Below are positions 34,063 through 42,922 of a stretch of DNA of 64,000 nucleotides, piece after piece (position 1 is the stretch's first letter; the number at the start of each line of letters is the position of its first letter). The notes beneath the pieces are model-generated. The model did not search any database. It saw only the letters and a program-made list of their open reading frames with translations, and was not told where the DNA came from. The translations under genes were made by a program, and so were the position numbers. Origin of the DNA: Actinoplanes utahensis (GTDB lineage Bacteria; Actinomycetota; Actinomycetes; Mycobacteriales; Micromonosporaceae); assembly GCF_016862455.1 (NCBI RefSeq), contig NZ_BOMZ01000103.1, positions 28,917 through 92,916 of the forward strand, given 5' to 3'.

Positions 34063-34305
34063 TCAGTTGCTGGAGTTCGACATCATGTCCGCGCCGCGCC
34101 AGGTGAACTCGGGATCGGCCTTGAACTGCACCGCGATCTTCACCAAGTCCGGGGCGTACCGGTTGGCGTGGTGGCCACAGAAAACCAGTTCACTGCCACC
34201 CGCCAGGGTCAAACGGAGCTTCCCGGCTGCATTGCAGCGGTCGCACCGTTCATCGGCTGCGGGGCCGGCCACACTTCCGGCCGGCGGCGTGAGGGTCGGG
34301 GTCAT
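34063..34305 (-). CDS. DUF7455-like zinc-knuckle protein
   Basis: An 80-residue cytoplasmic protein with CDRCNAAGK near residue 20 and CGHHANRY near residue 42, a CxxC...CxHH arrangement that should bind zinc. This short family typically lies near the principal sigma gene in Actinobacteria; function unknown. ATG 34305 follows AGGAGGAAGG, a very strong ribosome site. A palindrome at 34374-34387 lies upstream and an inverted repeat follows the stop. Confidence 0.82.
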   Translation of the reverse strand: MTPTLTPPAGSVAGPAADERCDRCNAAGKLRLTLAGGSELVFCGHHANRYAPDLVKIAVQFKADPEFTWRGADMMSNSSN

Positions 34306-34373
34306 CGCCTTCCTCCTCTGTTCGTCACCGATGAACATGTTCCTCGGCTACTGCTCACACATCGTGCAACACC

Positions 34374-34387
34374 CTGCAACGTTGCAG
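34374..34387. promoter_or_regulatory. 14-bp palindrome upstream of the DUF7455-like gene
   Basis: CTGCAACGTTGCAG is a perfect palindrome, and a further TGCAAC occurs at 34365-34370 eleven bases away from the start of the same half-site. It lies 69 bp before the start codon and is a candidate operator. Confidence 0.4.
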
Positions 34388-34493
34388 CCTTCCCAATGTG
34401 CCCCGGGGGGACCGAGGTCACACCGTTCGTTCTGGCTAGTGTGCCGTGATCCAAGGGTGCCACGTCAACGATCACTTCTGCACAACGGTCTGA

Positions 34494-34521
34494 TCACCAC
34501 CCGTTGATATACGGGTGGTGA
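34494..34521 (-). terminator. Terminator of sigA
   Basis: TCACCACCCGT (34494-34504) pairs perfectly with ACGGGTGGTGA (34511-34521) around TGATAT. On the minus strand it begins 32 bp after the sigA stop. Confidence 0.7.
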
Positions 34522-34552
34522 CCATTGGGACACGTAAAGTTGACCAAACGTC

Positions 34553-36097
34553 TCAGTCGAGGTAGTCGCGGAGAACCTGCGACCGGGACGGGTGACGCAA
34601 CTTCGACATCGTCTTGGACTCGATCTGCCGGATCCGCTCACGGGTGACCCCGTAGACCTGGCCGATCTCGTCCAGCGTGCGCGGCTGGCCGTCGGTCAGG
34701 CCGAATCGCAGCCGGACCACACCCGCCTCCCGCTCGGAGAGCGTCTGCAGCACCTGCTGGAGCTGGTCCTGCAGCAACGAGAAGGAGACCGCGTCGACAG
34801 CGACGACCGCCTCGGAGTCCTCGATGAAGTCACCGAGCTGGCTGTCGCCCTCGTCGCCGATCGTCTGGTCCAGCGAGATCGGCTCACGCGCGTACTGCTG
34901 GATCTCCAGCACCTTCTCCGGCGTGATGTCCATCTCCTTGGCCAGCTCCTCCGGGGTGGGCTCACGGCCCAGGTCCTGGAGCAGCTCGCGCTGGATACGG
35001 CCGAGCTTGTTGATGACCTCGACCATGTGCACCGGTATGCGGATGGTGCGGGCCTGGTCGGCCATCGCCCGGGTGATGGCCTGGCGGATCCACCAGGTGG
35101 CGTACGTGGAGAACTTGTAGCCCTTGGTGTAGTCGAACTTCTCGACCGCGCGGATCAGGCCGAGGTTACCCTCCTGGATCAGGTCGAGGAAGGCCATGCC
35201 ACGTCCGGTGTACCGCTTGGCCAGCGAGACCACGAGCCGCAGGTTGGCCTCGAGCAGGTGGTTCTTGGCCCGCTCGCCGTCCCGGTTGATCCACTTGAGG
35301 TCGCGCTCGAAGTTGCGCTCGAGCATCTCCTCGCCGTCCTCGGCGGCACGCAGCCGCTCGGCGGCGTAGAGGCCGGCCTCGATCCGCTTGGCGAGCTCGA
35401 CCTCCTGCTCCGCGTTGAGCAGCGGAACCTTGCCGATCTGCTTGAGGTACGCGCGGACCGAGTCGGCGGAGGCGGTCAGCTCGGCGTCCCGGCGGGCCTG
35501 CTTGAGCGCCTCGGACTCCTCGTCGTCCCACTCGAAGTCGCCGTCGGTGGCCGAACTGGCGGCGTCGGTGGCGGCGGCCGCGACCAGGGCCGGCGGCTCC
35601 TCGATCACCACGTCCTCGACAGCGGCGGCGAGCTCCTCGGGATCGATCTCCTCGCCGGGACCCTCCTCGCCGGGCTTCGCCGGGCCGGTGGCCTTCTTCG
35701 CCGGGACGGCCTTGGTGGCGGCGGCGGCCTTGCGGACCGGAGCCGCCTTGCGCGCCGGCGTGGCGTCGCCGCCGGCCGGCGAGGCCTGCTTGGGTGCGGG
35801 CGCCGCCTTCTTGGCGGGCGCGGTCTTGGCGGTGGTCGCCCGGGACGCCGGTGTGGTGGAGCGGGCGGCCGCCACCTTGGGCCGCCGGGTGCTCGCCGAG
35901 CCGTCGACGACGACCGTGATGCCGGCGTCCACCAGCCCGCGCAGGATCTTCTTGGCCTGTGCCGGGTTCACCGCGGCGGACTCGAGCGTGTGCGCGACCT
36001 GAGCCGATGTGAGCTGCCCGCCCGCGCCCTGGGCATGGGTGATCAAGGCCTCGGTGAGAGAGCGAACGTCGGCACCGTTCTGGTGGGCTTCTGTCAC
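34553..36097 (-). CDS. sigA: Principal RNA polymerase sigma factor (SigA/HrdB)
   Basis: The housekeeping sigma factor. From GTG 36097 it has 514 residues: an N-terminal SAP-like or region 1.1 segment (to about 70), a long Ala/Lys/Pro-rich linker (about 75-205), region 1.2 (DSVRAYLKQIGKVPLL), regions 2 and 3, and region 4.2 with LDEIGQVYGVTRERIRQIE near the end. Lys-Lys-Ala linkers are typical of actinobacterial SigA. GGAAGG lies upstream of the GTG. An in-frame upstream start (36151) would add 18 residues without a ribosome site. Confidence 0.97.
   Translation of the reverse strand: MTEAHQNGADVRSLTEALITHAQGAGGQLTSAQVAHTLESAAVNPAQAKKILRGLVDAGITVVVDGSASTRRPKVAAARSTTPASRATTAKTAPAKKAAPAPKQASPAGGDATPARKAAPVRKAAAATKAVPAKKATGPAKPGEEGPGEEIDPEELAAAVEDVVIEEPPALVAAAATDAASSATDGDFEWDDEESEALKQARRDAELTASADSVRAYLKQIGKVPLLNAEQEVELAKRIEAGLYAAERLRAAEDGEEMLERNFERDLKWINRDGERAKNHLLEANLRLVVSLAKRYTGRGMAFLDLIQEGNLGLIRAVEKFDYTKGYKFSTYATWWIRQAITRAMADQARTIRIPVHMVEVINKLGRIQRELLQDLGREPTPEELAKEMDITPEKVLEIQQYAREPISLDQTIGDEGDSQLGDFIEDSEAVVAVDAVSFSLLQDQLQQVLQTLSEREAGVVRLRFGLTDGQPRTLDEIGQVYGVTRERIRQIESKTMSKLRHPSRSQVLRDYLD
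35018..35220 (-). repeat. Tract shared with sigB (copy 2)
   Basis: Matches 13298-13500 in sigB with three differences in 203 bp, all at third codon positions. Flanking parts of the two genes diverge sharply. Confidence 0.9.
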
Positions 36098-36352
36098 GAA
36101 TGACCTTCCGGAGGCGATGAGATTGGGCACGGCCACGGTCCAGCGCAGCACGCGGGGGCGACTGTCGCCGGAGTCGGTTTTGGGGACCCCCGGGTCACGA
36201 ACCGTCCCGGTGGTCGGTGTCCGTGAAGCGTGGGCAGGGATGAATTGTAGCGCCGCTCACCGAGATCCTCCGACCACAGCACGCCGCCGGGGCCCGACGA
36301 CCTCGTCGGAAGCGCCTGACGCGAGAATGCTATCGGCGGAAAGGACCCAAAG

Positions 36353-37174
36353 GTGAGCGAGATTCCGGTGGTATCGACACCCGGCGAGTTGCTGGAGATC
36401 GCCGTCCGCGTGGCGCGCGAGGCGGCCGCCACGGCCCGGCGCATGCGTGACGAGGCGATCGGCGACGTCGAGACCAAGAGCACCGACACCGACGTGGTGA
36501 CGGCGGCGGACAAGGCGGTCGAGCGGCAGGTGGTGCGGGCGCTGGCGGCGGAGCGGCCCGGCGACGGCGTGCTCGGCGAGGAGTACGGCGACTCGGCGGA
36601 GGTGGCCCCCGGCGCGGTCCGGTGGATCCTCGACCCGATCGACGGCACGGTGAACTACCTTTACGGCCTGCCGCAGTACGCGGTCTCCCTGGCCGCGGAG
36701 CGGGACGGCGAGGTGATCGCCGGAGTGGTGATCAACGCGGCCACCGGCGACGAGTGGACGGCCACCCGCGGCGGCGGGGCGTGGCGGGCCGGGCGGCGGC
36801 TCAGCGGCTCCGTACGGACCACGCTGGACCAGGCCCTGGTCGGTACGGGGTTCGGCTACGACGCGCGGCGCAGGGCCCATCAGGGGACGGTGCTGGCCCG
36901 GTTGATCACCCGGGTGCGTGACATCCGCAGGTTCGGCGCGGCGGCCCTGGACCTGTGCCTGGCCGCGGAGGGTTCGCTGGACGCGTACTTCGAGAAGGGC
37001 CTGAATCTGTGGGACCACGCGGCGGGTGGCCTGATCGCGGCCGAGGCAGGCCTGATCGTCAGCGGCCTCGACGGGGCGCCGGCCGGCCGCGACATGCTGG
37101 TCGCGGCCCCGCCGGCGCTGTTCCCGGCCCTGCACGCCGCGCTGGCGGAGCTGGACGCGGCGGGCGGTCCGTGA
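36353..37174 (+). CDS. suhB: Inositol monophosphatase family phosphatase
   Basis: The 273-residue enzyme has the metal-binding residues of the family: Glu76/Glu77 (LGEEYGD), DPIDGT at 94-99 and WDHAAG near 222. It probably hydrolyses inositol-1-phosphate, supplying inositol for phosphatidylinositol and mycothiol-type thiols; histidinol phosphatase activity is an alternative in this family. GTG start after GGACCCAAAGG. Position after sigA matches suhB in mycobacteria. Confidence 0.92.
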   Translation: MSEIPVVSTPGELLEIAVRVAREAAATARRMRDEAIGDVETKSTDTDVVTAADKAVERQVVRALAAERPGDGVLGEEYGDSAEVAPGAVRWILDPIDGTVNYLYGLPQYAVSLAAERDGEVIAGVVINAATGDEWTATRGGGAWRAGRRLSGSVRTTLDQALVGTGFGYDARRRAHQGTVLARLITRVRDIRRFGAAALDLCLAAEGSLDAYFEKGLNLWDHAAGGLIAAEAGLIVSGLDGAPAGRDMLVAAPPALFPALHAALAELDAAGGP

Positions 37175-37176
37175 GG

Positions 37177-37725
37177 TTACTCGGTGTCCTTGCTGGGCTC
37201 GACCGGCATCAGGCAGGCGCCCGGCGGCAGGGTCGGCTCGCCGACCGCGCCCAGCGACTGGTTGACCTCGGTCGTGGTGGCCAGCTGCTGGAACTGGTCG
37301 CCGATGATGATGTCGATGACCTGGCCCTTGCGCTTGGCGTTGTAGACCATCCTCGACTGGGCGAGGAAGTACGCCCGGAGCAGCTGCGCCTTGCCGGCGG
37401 TCTCCGGCCCGAACCGGATCTCGGCCACCCCGTCGAACTTGGTCTTGCTCTTGCCGGGCGCCTGCGTGGTGAACCGCCGATTCTTGAACTCGTCGGTAAC
37501 CTGCTCGGCAAGGCCACTTCGGCTCGTCCCGTTGTATACCTTGACGGTGACCTCGACCGGGTCCTCCGGGAGGCGGATGTCGGCGAGCGGCGCCCCGGCC
37601 GGGCAGTCGGCGCCGTTCGTGGCTCCACGCTGCGTGTCCCGGAAGAGGGCGACGACGACGAAGACCACCGCGGCCACGGCGAGCACGCCGACGACGACTA
37701 GCGCTCGGACGCGGGCAAAGCTCAT
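37177..37725 (-). CDS. LytR C-terminal-domain envelope protein (Cei-like)
   Basis: A 182-residue protein with one N-terminal membrane anchor (residues 8-29) and an extracytoplasmic LytR_C domain: VTVKVYNGTSRSGLAEQV near 58-75 and AEIRFGPETAGKAQLL near 102 are its hallmark strands. The mycobacterial homologue at this locus (Rv2700, Cei) maintains envelope integrity. Two cysteines (C41 and a C-terminal one) may form a disulfide. It converges with the phosphatase gene, with 2 bp between stops. Confidence 0.88.
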   Translation of the reverse strand: MSFARVRALVVVGVLAVAAVVFVVVALFRDTQRGATNGADCPAGAPLADIRLPEDPVEVTVKVYNGTSRSGLAEQVTDEFKNRRFTTQAPGKSKTKFDGVAEIRFGPETAGKAQLLRAYFLAQSRMVYNAKRKGQVIDIIIGDQFQQLATTTEVNQSLGAVGEPTLPPGACLMPVEPSKDTE

Positions 37726-38068
37726 GGGGCTGGCTCCAGGATCGAACGGCGGACCCGGGTGAGGTGCCCGGACCTGTCGAGAGGTTAGCGTCTGTCCGCC
37801 AGGGGTGCGGAAACAGGGAATGGTTCCGGCGCGTTGACGATGATCCAGAGCTTGGTGCCCCTACTTTGATGTCGCCTCGGTCACATCGGGAACAATGTGC
37901 GGCCGGAGCGCGTACAAGCCTGCCGCGACAGCGGTAAGGTTCCGCGCCCGCCAGGGCCGTTTCTGGTGCCGAAGGTGTCAGAAATCGTCCAGCGGAACCG
38001 GGAACCGAAAGCCTGTCACAGGCGTTACAAACGCCAAGTGACACATCGATACAGGAGAGTGAGAACCG
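37726..38068. other. Non-coding region between Cei-like and DUF4193 genes
   Basis: These 343 bp hold the divergent promoters. The only structure I see is the hairpin at 38014-38043. No open frame with a ribosome site and no RNA gene was recognised. Confidence 0.6.
38014..38043 (+). promoter_or_regulatory. Hairpin or operator upstream of DUF4193 gene
   Basis: TGTCAC and GTGACA form outer arms and GGCGTT and AACGCC inner arms around ACA, with one and two unpaired bases between. It ends 25 bp before the start codon, where it could hide or protect the leader or bind a regulator. Confidence 0.5.
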
Positions 38069-38365
38069 ATGGCCACCGACTACGACGCCCCGCGTCGCGA
38101 TGAGGTCGACCTCGGCGAGGACAGCCTCGAGGAGCTCAAGGCCCGTCGCGCCGACTCTCAGTCGGGCGCGGTGGACGTCGACGAGGTCGAGGTGGCGGAG
38201 AGCTTCGAGCTGCCCGGCGCCGACCTCGCCGACGAGGAGCTCACCGTCAAGGTGCTGCCGATGCAGACCGACGAGTTCCGCTGCTCCCGCTGTTTCCTCG
38301 TGCACCACCGGAGCCAGCTGGCGACGGAACGCAACGGGGAGCTGATCTGCCGCGAGTGCGCCTGA
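38069..38365 (+). CDS. DUF4193 zinc-ribbon protein
   Basis: A 98-residue acidic protein; the C-terminus has CSRCFLVHHRSQLA and CREC, a four-cysteine zinc ribbon. The N-terminal half is rich in Asp and Glu. It is conserved in Actinobacteria at this place (Rv2699c) but of unknown function. GGAGAG precedes the ATG. The last codons and the stop lie within a terminator-like hairpin. Confidence 0.9.
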   Translation: MATDYDAPRRDEVDLGEDSLEELKARRADSQSGAVDVDEVEVAESFELPGADLADEELTVKVLPMQTDEFRCSRCFLVHHRSQLATERNGELICRECA

Positions 38366-38418
38366 GCGCACTCGCGCGCAGCGCGCGTCACCACCCGATC
38401 GCGGACTCCGCGGTCGGG
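38351..38418 (+). terminator. Two tandem terminator hairpins, the first enclosing the stop codon
   Basis: CGCGAGTGCGC (38351-38361) pairs with GCGCACTCGCG (38366-38376); the 4-base loop CTGA contains the DUF4193 stop. A second 11-bp stem (38394-38404 with 38408-38418, loop ACT, one T-G pair) follows. Confidence 0.7.
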
Positions 38419-38496
38419 CGTACGGCGTTCACGGGGGTTTGACCCGGGGGCGTCACCGGGCACATATGGCCGGTGACGACGACGGGAAGGACGACG

Positions 38497-39288
38497 ATGA
38501 GCCAGCCGGATCGCGTGACCGAGCCCGGATCCGAGACCGAGCCCGGCACCGAGGTCGAGCTCGTTGCCGCCCTCACCGCGGACGATCTGGAACCCGGCGG
38601 CCGCCGGCGCCTCATCGGCCGGCTCGCCGGGCAGGTCGGCCGGCGTGATCTCGGCCGGATGTTCCGGCCGGCGACCGCGCTGCGCTGGATCACCGATCTG
38701 GTCACCGACGTGGCCCCGCACGTCCCGGTCCGGGACCGGGAGACGCTGCGCCGGCATTTCCCGGAGATGGACGACGAGGCGCTGGCGGAGCGCCTGATCC
38801 GCAACGCCGCCCGGTCCACGGCCGGGGTGGGCGCGGCCGGCGGCGGGATCGCCTCGCTGGAGTGGGTGGCGACCCCGACCCTGCTCTCCGCGCCCGTGCT
38901 GCTGGCCGCCGAGACGGTCGCCGTGGTGGCGATCGAGATCAAGTTGATCGGCGAGCTGCACGAGCTGTACGGCCACCCGATCACCGGCGGTGTGCCCGAA
39001 CGCGCCCTGAAACTGGTCGAGGCCTGGTCCGGCCGGCGCGGGGTGAACCCGATGGTGCCCGGGGTCGGTGTCGCGGTGCTCGGCACGGCGTCCCGCAAGG
39101 AGCTGCAGAGATCACTGCTGAAGCGGTTCGGCCGCAACCTGACCACGTTCGGGCCGATGCTCACCGGCGCGGCGGTGGCCGGTTACCTCAACCGGCGGGC
39201 CACCCGCACGGTCGGCGACAAGGTCAACGAGGATCTGCGCAAGAAGGCGATCAGCGGGCCGGCCGCTCGGCGCGAGCCCGCCGGCTGA
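38497..39288 (+). CDS. Conserved actinobacterial membrane-associated protein
   Basis: The 263-residue protein has a polar N-terminus (1-60), a helical core and a hydrophobic patch at about 105-150 (GVGAAGGGIASLEWVATPT, then LLAAETVAVVAIEIKLIGEL) that suggests a membrane hairpin, then a second hydrophobic stretch near 215. No family name is recalled with certainty; a similar protein lies between the DUF4193 and dut genes in mycobacteria (Rv2698). GGAAGG lies before the ATG. The end overlaps the convergent DUF3093 gene by 38 bp. Confidence 0.75.
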   Translation: MSQPDRVTEPGSETEPGTEVELVAALTADDLEPGGRRRLIGRLAGQVGRRDLGRMFRPATALRWITDLVTDVAPHVPVRDRETLRRHFPEMDDEALAERLIRNAARSTAGVGAAGGGIASLEWVATPTLLSAPVLLAAETVAVVAIEIKLIGELHELYGHPITGGVPERALKLVEAWSGRRGVNPMVPGVGVAVLGTASRKELQRSLLKRFGRNLTTFGPMLTGAAVAGYLNRRATRTVGDKVNEDLRKKAISGPAARREPAG

Positions 39289-39751
39289 CCTCCAGCAGGG
39301 CGGTGGCCAGCTCGACCGGCCGCCGGGTGCTCACCACCCAGTACGGCGTGGGATCGGCGGGGTCGTCGAGCAGCACCTGCACCGCCGTGCCGACCCAGGC
39401 CCGCTGCACCACGAAGGCCAGCGGGTGCGCGCCGACGCCCAGCACCTCTCGCTTGCCGGCCGCGTCGAGGGCCACCACGCCGGAGACGAACTCGACGGGC
39501 AGCCGGGCGTCGTCGACCCGGAACTCGTCCGGGGTGACCTCCACCCGCCAGCGGCCGAGCAGGGCGGGCAGCAGGACGCTCAACGGCAGCAGCACCGCGT
39601 ACGGCGCCCAGACGGGCAGCTCGGGCAGGCCCAGCATCAGCTCGGTGGCGAGGATCGCGCCCGCCCCGAGCGAGGCCGGCCAGGCCCACCACGGGACGCC
39701 GATCCGTTCCTGATGGGCCGCCACCGTGCGGGCCGGGGACTCGGGTGTCAC
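39251..39751 (-). CDS. DUF3093 membrane protein
   Basis: A 166-residue protein with two membrane helices (about 20-40 and 44-66) and a C-terminal cytoplasmic PH-like beta domain (WRVEVTPDEFRVDDARLPV, then FVVQRAWVGTAVQVLLDDP). This is the DUF3093 layout, of unknown function. GTG at 39751 is the only plausible start; GAGG lies directly against it, so initiation may be weak or leaderless. Confidence 0.82.
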   Translation of the reverse strand: MTPESPARTVAAHQERIGVPWWAWPASLGAGAILATELMLGLPELPVWAPYAVLLPLSVLLPALLGRWRVEVTPDEFRVDDARLPVEFVSGVVALDAAGKREVLGVGAHPLAFVVQRAWVGTAVQVLLDDPADPTPYWVVSTRRPVELATALLEVSRRARAERPAR

Positions 39752-39844
39752 CCTCGAAGAGTACGGCGCGCCTCCGTGGCGGGGCGCGGCAGGATGGCAG
39801 GGTAGTTGCCGCCCACAGTGCCCGCGCCAGTGAGGAACGCCCCC

Positions 39845-40297
39845 GTGACCGACGTGAACGTCCAGGTTCTCCGCCTCGACGCTGATCTGCCCCTGCCGGC
39901 CTACGCGCACCCCGGTGACGCCGGGGCCGACCTGGTCGCCGCCGAGGAGGCGGAGATCGCGCCGGGCGCCCGGGCGAAGGTCCGCACCGGGGTCGCGATC
40001 GCCCTGCCGGACGGCTTCGTGGGACTCGTCCACCCGCGCTCCGGGCTGGCCGCTCGGCTGGGGGTGACGGTCCTCAACGCGCCCGGTACGGTCGACGCCG
40101 GTTACCGCGGTGAGATCCTGGTGAACCTGATCAACCACGATCGGGAGAACACCGTCAAGATCTCCCGCGGCGACCGGATCGCCCAGCTCGTGATCCAGCG
40201 GGTGGAGCGGGCGGTGTTCCACGCCGTGGACGCCCTCGACGACACCGCGCGCGGCTCGGGCGGACACGGTTCGACCGGTGGCCACCAGGCCCTGTAG
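39845..40297 (+). CDS. dut: dUTP diphosphatase
   Basis: Hydrolyses dUTP to dUMP and pyrophosphate, keeping uracil out of DNA. The 150-residue trimeric dUTPase has all five motifs: DAGADL near 24, HPRSGLA near 67, GTVDAGYRGEI near 86, GDRIAQLVI near 115 and the C-terminal GSGGHGSTG arm. GTG 39845 with AGGA 8 bases upstream is favoured. It is in the same direction as DUF3710, 31 bp before it. Confidence 0.97.
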   Translation: MTDVNVQVLRLDADLPLPAYAHPGDAGADLVAAEEAEIAPGARAKVRTGVAIALPDGFVGLVHPRSGLAARLGVTVLNAPGTVDAGYRGEILVNLINHDRENTVKISRGDRIAQLVIQRVERAVFHAVDALDDTARGSGGHGSTGGHQAL

Positions 40298-40328
40298 AGC
40301 TCGTTGACACTAGGAAAGGCTGGCAGTG

Positions 40329-41003
40329 ATGTTCTCCCGTAAGCGCGGTGCCGCGAAGCACGTTCGTGCGGCCGACGCGCCGCCCACCAAGGCGCTCGCC
40401 GACAGCCTCGCCTCCGACGGCGAGGCGGCGGCCCCCGAGTTCGGCCCGTGGGACGCCAAGTACGCCCCGGCCGGGGTGCAACGGCTCGACCTCGGCAGCC
40501 TCCAGATCCCGGCGATCGAGGGCGTCGAGGTGCGGGTCCAGGCCAACCCGGACGGCGGTGTCGAGCAGGTCGTCCTGGTCGACGGGGAGAGCGCCCTGCA
40601 GCTGGGTGTCTTCGCCGCCCCGCGGACCGAGCCGATCTGGCCGGAGATCCGCGAGGAGATCGCCGGGGCGATGGCCGCCGACGGTGTCGTCGCCCGCGAG
40701 GTGGACGGCAGATACGGCGTCGAGCTGCTGGCCCGGGTGAACACCCCGGACGGCCCGGCGGACGTGCGGTTCGTCGGGGTGGACGGGCCGCGCTGGATGG
40801 TCCGGGCGCTCTACCAGGGCGCGGCCGCCGCCGAGCCGGGTCGTGAGGGTGTCCTCGGCGACGTGCTGTCCGGCCTGGTCGTGGTCCGGGACAACGAGCC
40901 CCGCCCGGTGCGGGAGCCGCTGCCGCTGCAACTGCCGAAGGAGATGGCCGAGCAGGGCCAGGCGGCGGCGCAGCAGGCGGCCGACGGCGGCCAGCCCGGG
41001 TGA
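40329..41003 (+). CDS. DUF3710 protein
   Basis: The 224-residue protein has a basic N-terminus and a central beta-rich domain with GPWDAKYAP, EGVEVRVQANPDGGVEQV and RFVGVDGPRWMVRALYQG, the family signature. The C-terminus is a Gln/Ala-rich tail. Function unknown, actinobacteria-specific, always beside dut. ATG at 40329 and GTG at 40326 are both possible after GGAAAGG. Confidence 0.9.
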   Translation: MFSRKRGAAKHVRAADAPPTKALADSLASDGEAAAPEFGPWDAKYAPAGVQRLDLGSLQIPAIEGVEVRVQANPDGGVEQVVLVDGESALQLGVFAAPRTEPIWPEIREEIAGAMAADGVVAREVDGRYGVELLARVNTPDGPADVRFVGVDGPRWMVRALYQGAAAAEPGREGVLGDVLSGLVVVRDNEPRPVREPLPLQLPKEMAEQGQAAAQQAADGGQPG

Positions 41004-41091
41004 GGTGGATCACCGCCGGTATTCGGGCGTAGCGTGGTGGTCATGCACACGCGCACACTGCGTCACGTCGACGAAGGGTGACAGCGAAGTC

Positions 41092-41469
41092 ATGACGATC
41101 GAAGAGCGGACCGGCCTGCGCCGGTTCCTGAGCCGGCTCACCGCCACCGACTCGGAGCTGGACGCGGAGGAGCTTCAGCGGGACAGCGCCAAGTGCGGCG
41201 CCGTCCCGGCGGGGGAGTGCCGGCGGGGCCAGATCGTTTCGGTGTCCGGTCGGTTGCGTACGGTGGCGTACACTCCTCGCACCAACCTGCCGACGCTGGA
41301 GGCCGACCTCTACGACGGCAGTGACGTGGTCACGCTGGTCTTCCTCGGGCGCCGGTCTATCGCCGGCATCGAGCCCGGGCGTCAGCTCACCGCGCGGGGC
41401 CGGATCGCGGTCCGCGACGATCGCAAGGTGATCTACAACCCTTACTACGAGCTGGAGGCGCCCCGGTGA
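41092..41469 (+). CDS. OB-fold nucleic-acid-binding protein
   Basis: A 125-residue protein whose second half is an OB-fold of the RecG/aspartyl-tRNA-synthetase anticodon type (GQIVSVSGRLRTVAYTP, then LEADLYDGSDVVTLVFLGRR, then GRQLTARGRIAV). It should bind single-stranded nucleic acid; partner unknown. It shares GTGA with the DUF3159 gene, and with dut and DUF3710 forms a conserved cluster. Confidence 0.88.
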   Translation: MTIEERTGLRRFLSRLTATDSELDAEELQRDSAKCGAVPAGECRRGQIVSVSGRLRTVAYTPRTNLPTLEADLYDGSDVVTLVFLGRRSIAGIEPGRQLTARGRIAVRDDRKVIYNPYYELEAPR

Positions 41470-42272
41470 CATCCGGAAGCGAGCCGCGCCACGCCGCGCA
41501 CGAGTCGGCCGAGGAGCAGCTCTCCGAGATGTTCGGTTCGGCCGAGGAGAAGATCGCCGAGGAGATCGCTGAGGAGATCATCGCGGAACACGATCTGCAG
41601 AAGGTCGAGGAGGAGCCTCTCCCCTCGATGAGCGAGCAGATCGCCGAACAACTCGGCGGTGTTCGCGGCCTGATCGAGTCGAGCGTGCCCGTGCTCGCGT
41701 TCGTGCTGCTCAACGTGCTGCTCGGCGAGTCGGTGGCGGGCCTGGAGAAACGCGACGCGCTGCTCTGGGCGATCATCGGCTCGGTCGGCTCGGCGCTGGC
41801 CATCGGCGGTGTCCGGCTCGCCCGACGGCAGCCGGTCCGGCACGCGGTCAACGGCCTGTTCGGCATCGCCCTCGGCGCCTGGCTGGCCTGGCGGACCGGC
41901 GACGCGAAGAACTTCTACCTGCCCGGCATCCTGCTGACCTTCGGCCAGGCCGCGGCGCTGCTGGTGTCGGTGGCGTTCCGGAAACCGCTGATCGGTTACG
42001 CCTGGGGCATCATGGCGAACAAGGGCAAGCAGGACTGGTTCGCCAACGCCCCGCTGTTCCGGACCTTCCAGTGGCTGACGGTGCTCTGGGCCGTCTCGCT
42101 GAGCGTCCGCGCCGGCATCCAGGCGTACCTGTACTGGCTCGGCGAGGCGAACGCCATCGGCATCGTCCGCATCCTGGTCAGCTGGCCGATCTACGCCGCC
42201 ACCTTCGCCTTCACCGTGTGGGCGATCCACCGGGTGACGTCAGCCCAGCGGCGGGAGACCGCGGTCGCCTAG
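41466..42272 (+). CDS. DUF3159 membrane protein
   Basis: The 268-residue protein has an acidic N-terminal region with repeated EEIAEEIIAE (about 25-45) and five or six membrane helices from about 73 on. DUF3159 proteins are actinobacterial with unknown function. The GTG overlaps the OB-fold gene by 4 bases. Its last 33 bp overlap the convergent ceoC. Confidence 0.9.
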   Translation: MTSGSEPRHAAHESAEEQLSEMFGSAEEKIAEEIAEEIIAEHDLQKVEEEPLPSMSEQIAEQLGGVRGLIESSVPVLAFVLLNVLLGESVAGLEKRDALLWAIIGSVGSALAIGGVRLARRQPVRHAVNGLFGIALGAWLAWRTGDAKNFYLPGILLTFGQAAALLVSVAFRKPLIGYAWGIMANKGKQDWFANAPLFRTFQWLTVLWAVSLSVRAGIQAYLYWLGEANAIGIVRILVSWPIYAATFAFTVWAIHRVTSAQRRETAVA

Positions 42273-42920
42273 CACCACCGCGCGGACCTGGTCCTCGACC
42301 TCGGCCGTGCACACGAAGATCAGTTCGTCGCCGGCCTCGAGCGGATCGTCCGGGGTCGGCACCAGCACCCGCTTGCCGCGCAGGATGGCGACCAGGGCGG
42401 AGTCCCGCGGCATCGGCACCGAGCGGACCGGCTTGCCCTCGTACGGCGCGTCCTTCGGCAGGGTGATCTCCACCAGGTTGGCCTCGCCCTGCCGGAAGGT
42501 CATCAGCCGGACCAGGTCGCCGACCGTCACCGCCTCCTCCACCAGGGCGGCCATCAGGCGGGGCTTGCTCACCGCGACGTCGACACCCCACTGCTCGGTG
42601 AACAGCCACTCGTTCTCCGCGCGGTTCACCCGGGCCACCACCCGGCCCACCGCGAACTCGGTCTTGGCCAGCAGCGACACCACCAGGTTGGCCTTGTCGT
42701 CGCCGGTCGCCGCGATCACCACGTCACAGCCGGCCAGGTCGGCCTCCTCCAGGCTGCTCAGCTCGCAGGCGTCGGCCAGGATCCAGCGCGCCTCCGGCAC
42801 CCGCTCCGGGCACAGCTGCCGCGGGTGCCGCTCGATCAGCATGACGTCGTGCCCGTTGCCGATCAGCTCCTGGGCGATCGACCGGCCCACGTTGCCGGCT
42901 CCCGCGATGGCGATGCGCAC
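42240..42920 (-). CDS. ceoC: TrkA-type potassium uptake regulator CeoC
   Basis: The 226-residue protein has an N-terminal RCK/Rossmann domain with GAGNVGRSIA (residues 7-16) and an acid after strand two, and a C-terminal RCK_C domain (VEITLPKDAPYEGKPVR). It gates a K+ channel or Trk transporter in response to NAD(H) or nucleotides. GTG at 42920 starts 2 bp after the ceoB stop. In mycobacteria ceoB and ceoC occur as the same pair. Confidence 0.92.
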   Translation of the reverse strand: MRIAIAGAGNVGRSIAQELIGNGHDVMLIERHPRQLCPERVPEARWILADACELSSLEEADLAGCDVVIAATGDDKANLVVSLLAKTEFAVGRVVARVNRAENEWLFTEQWGVDVAVSKPRLMAALVEEAVTVGDLVRLMTFRQGEANLVEITLPKDAPYEGKPVRSVPMPRDSALVAILRGKRVLVPTPDDPLEAGDELIFVCTAEVEDQVRAVVLGDRGLPPLG

Positions 42921-42922
42921 GC

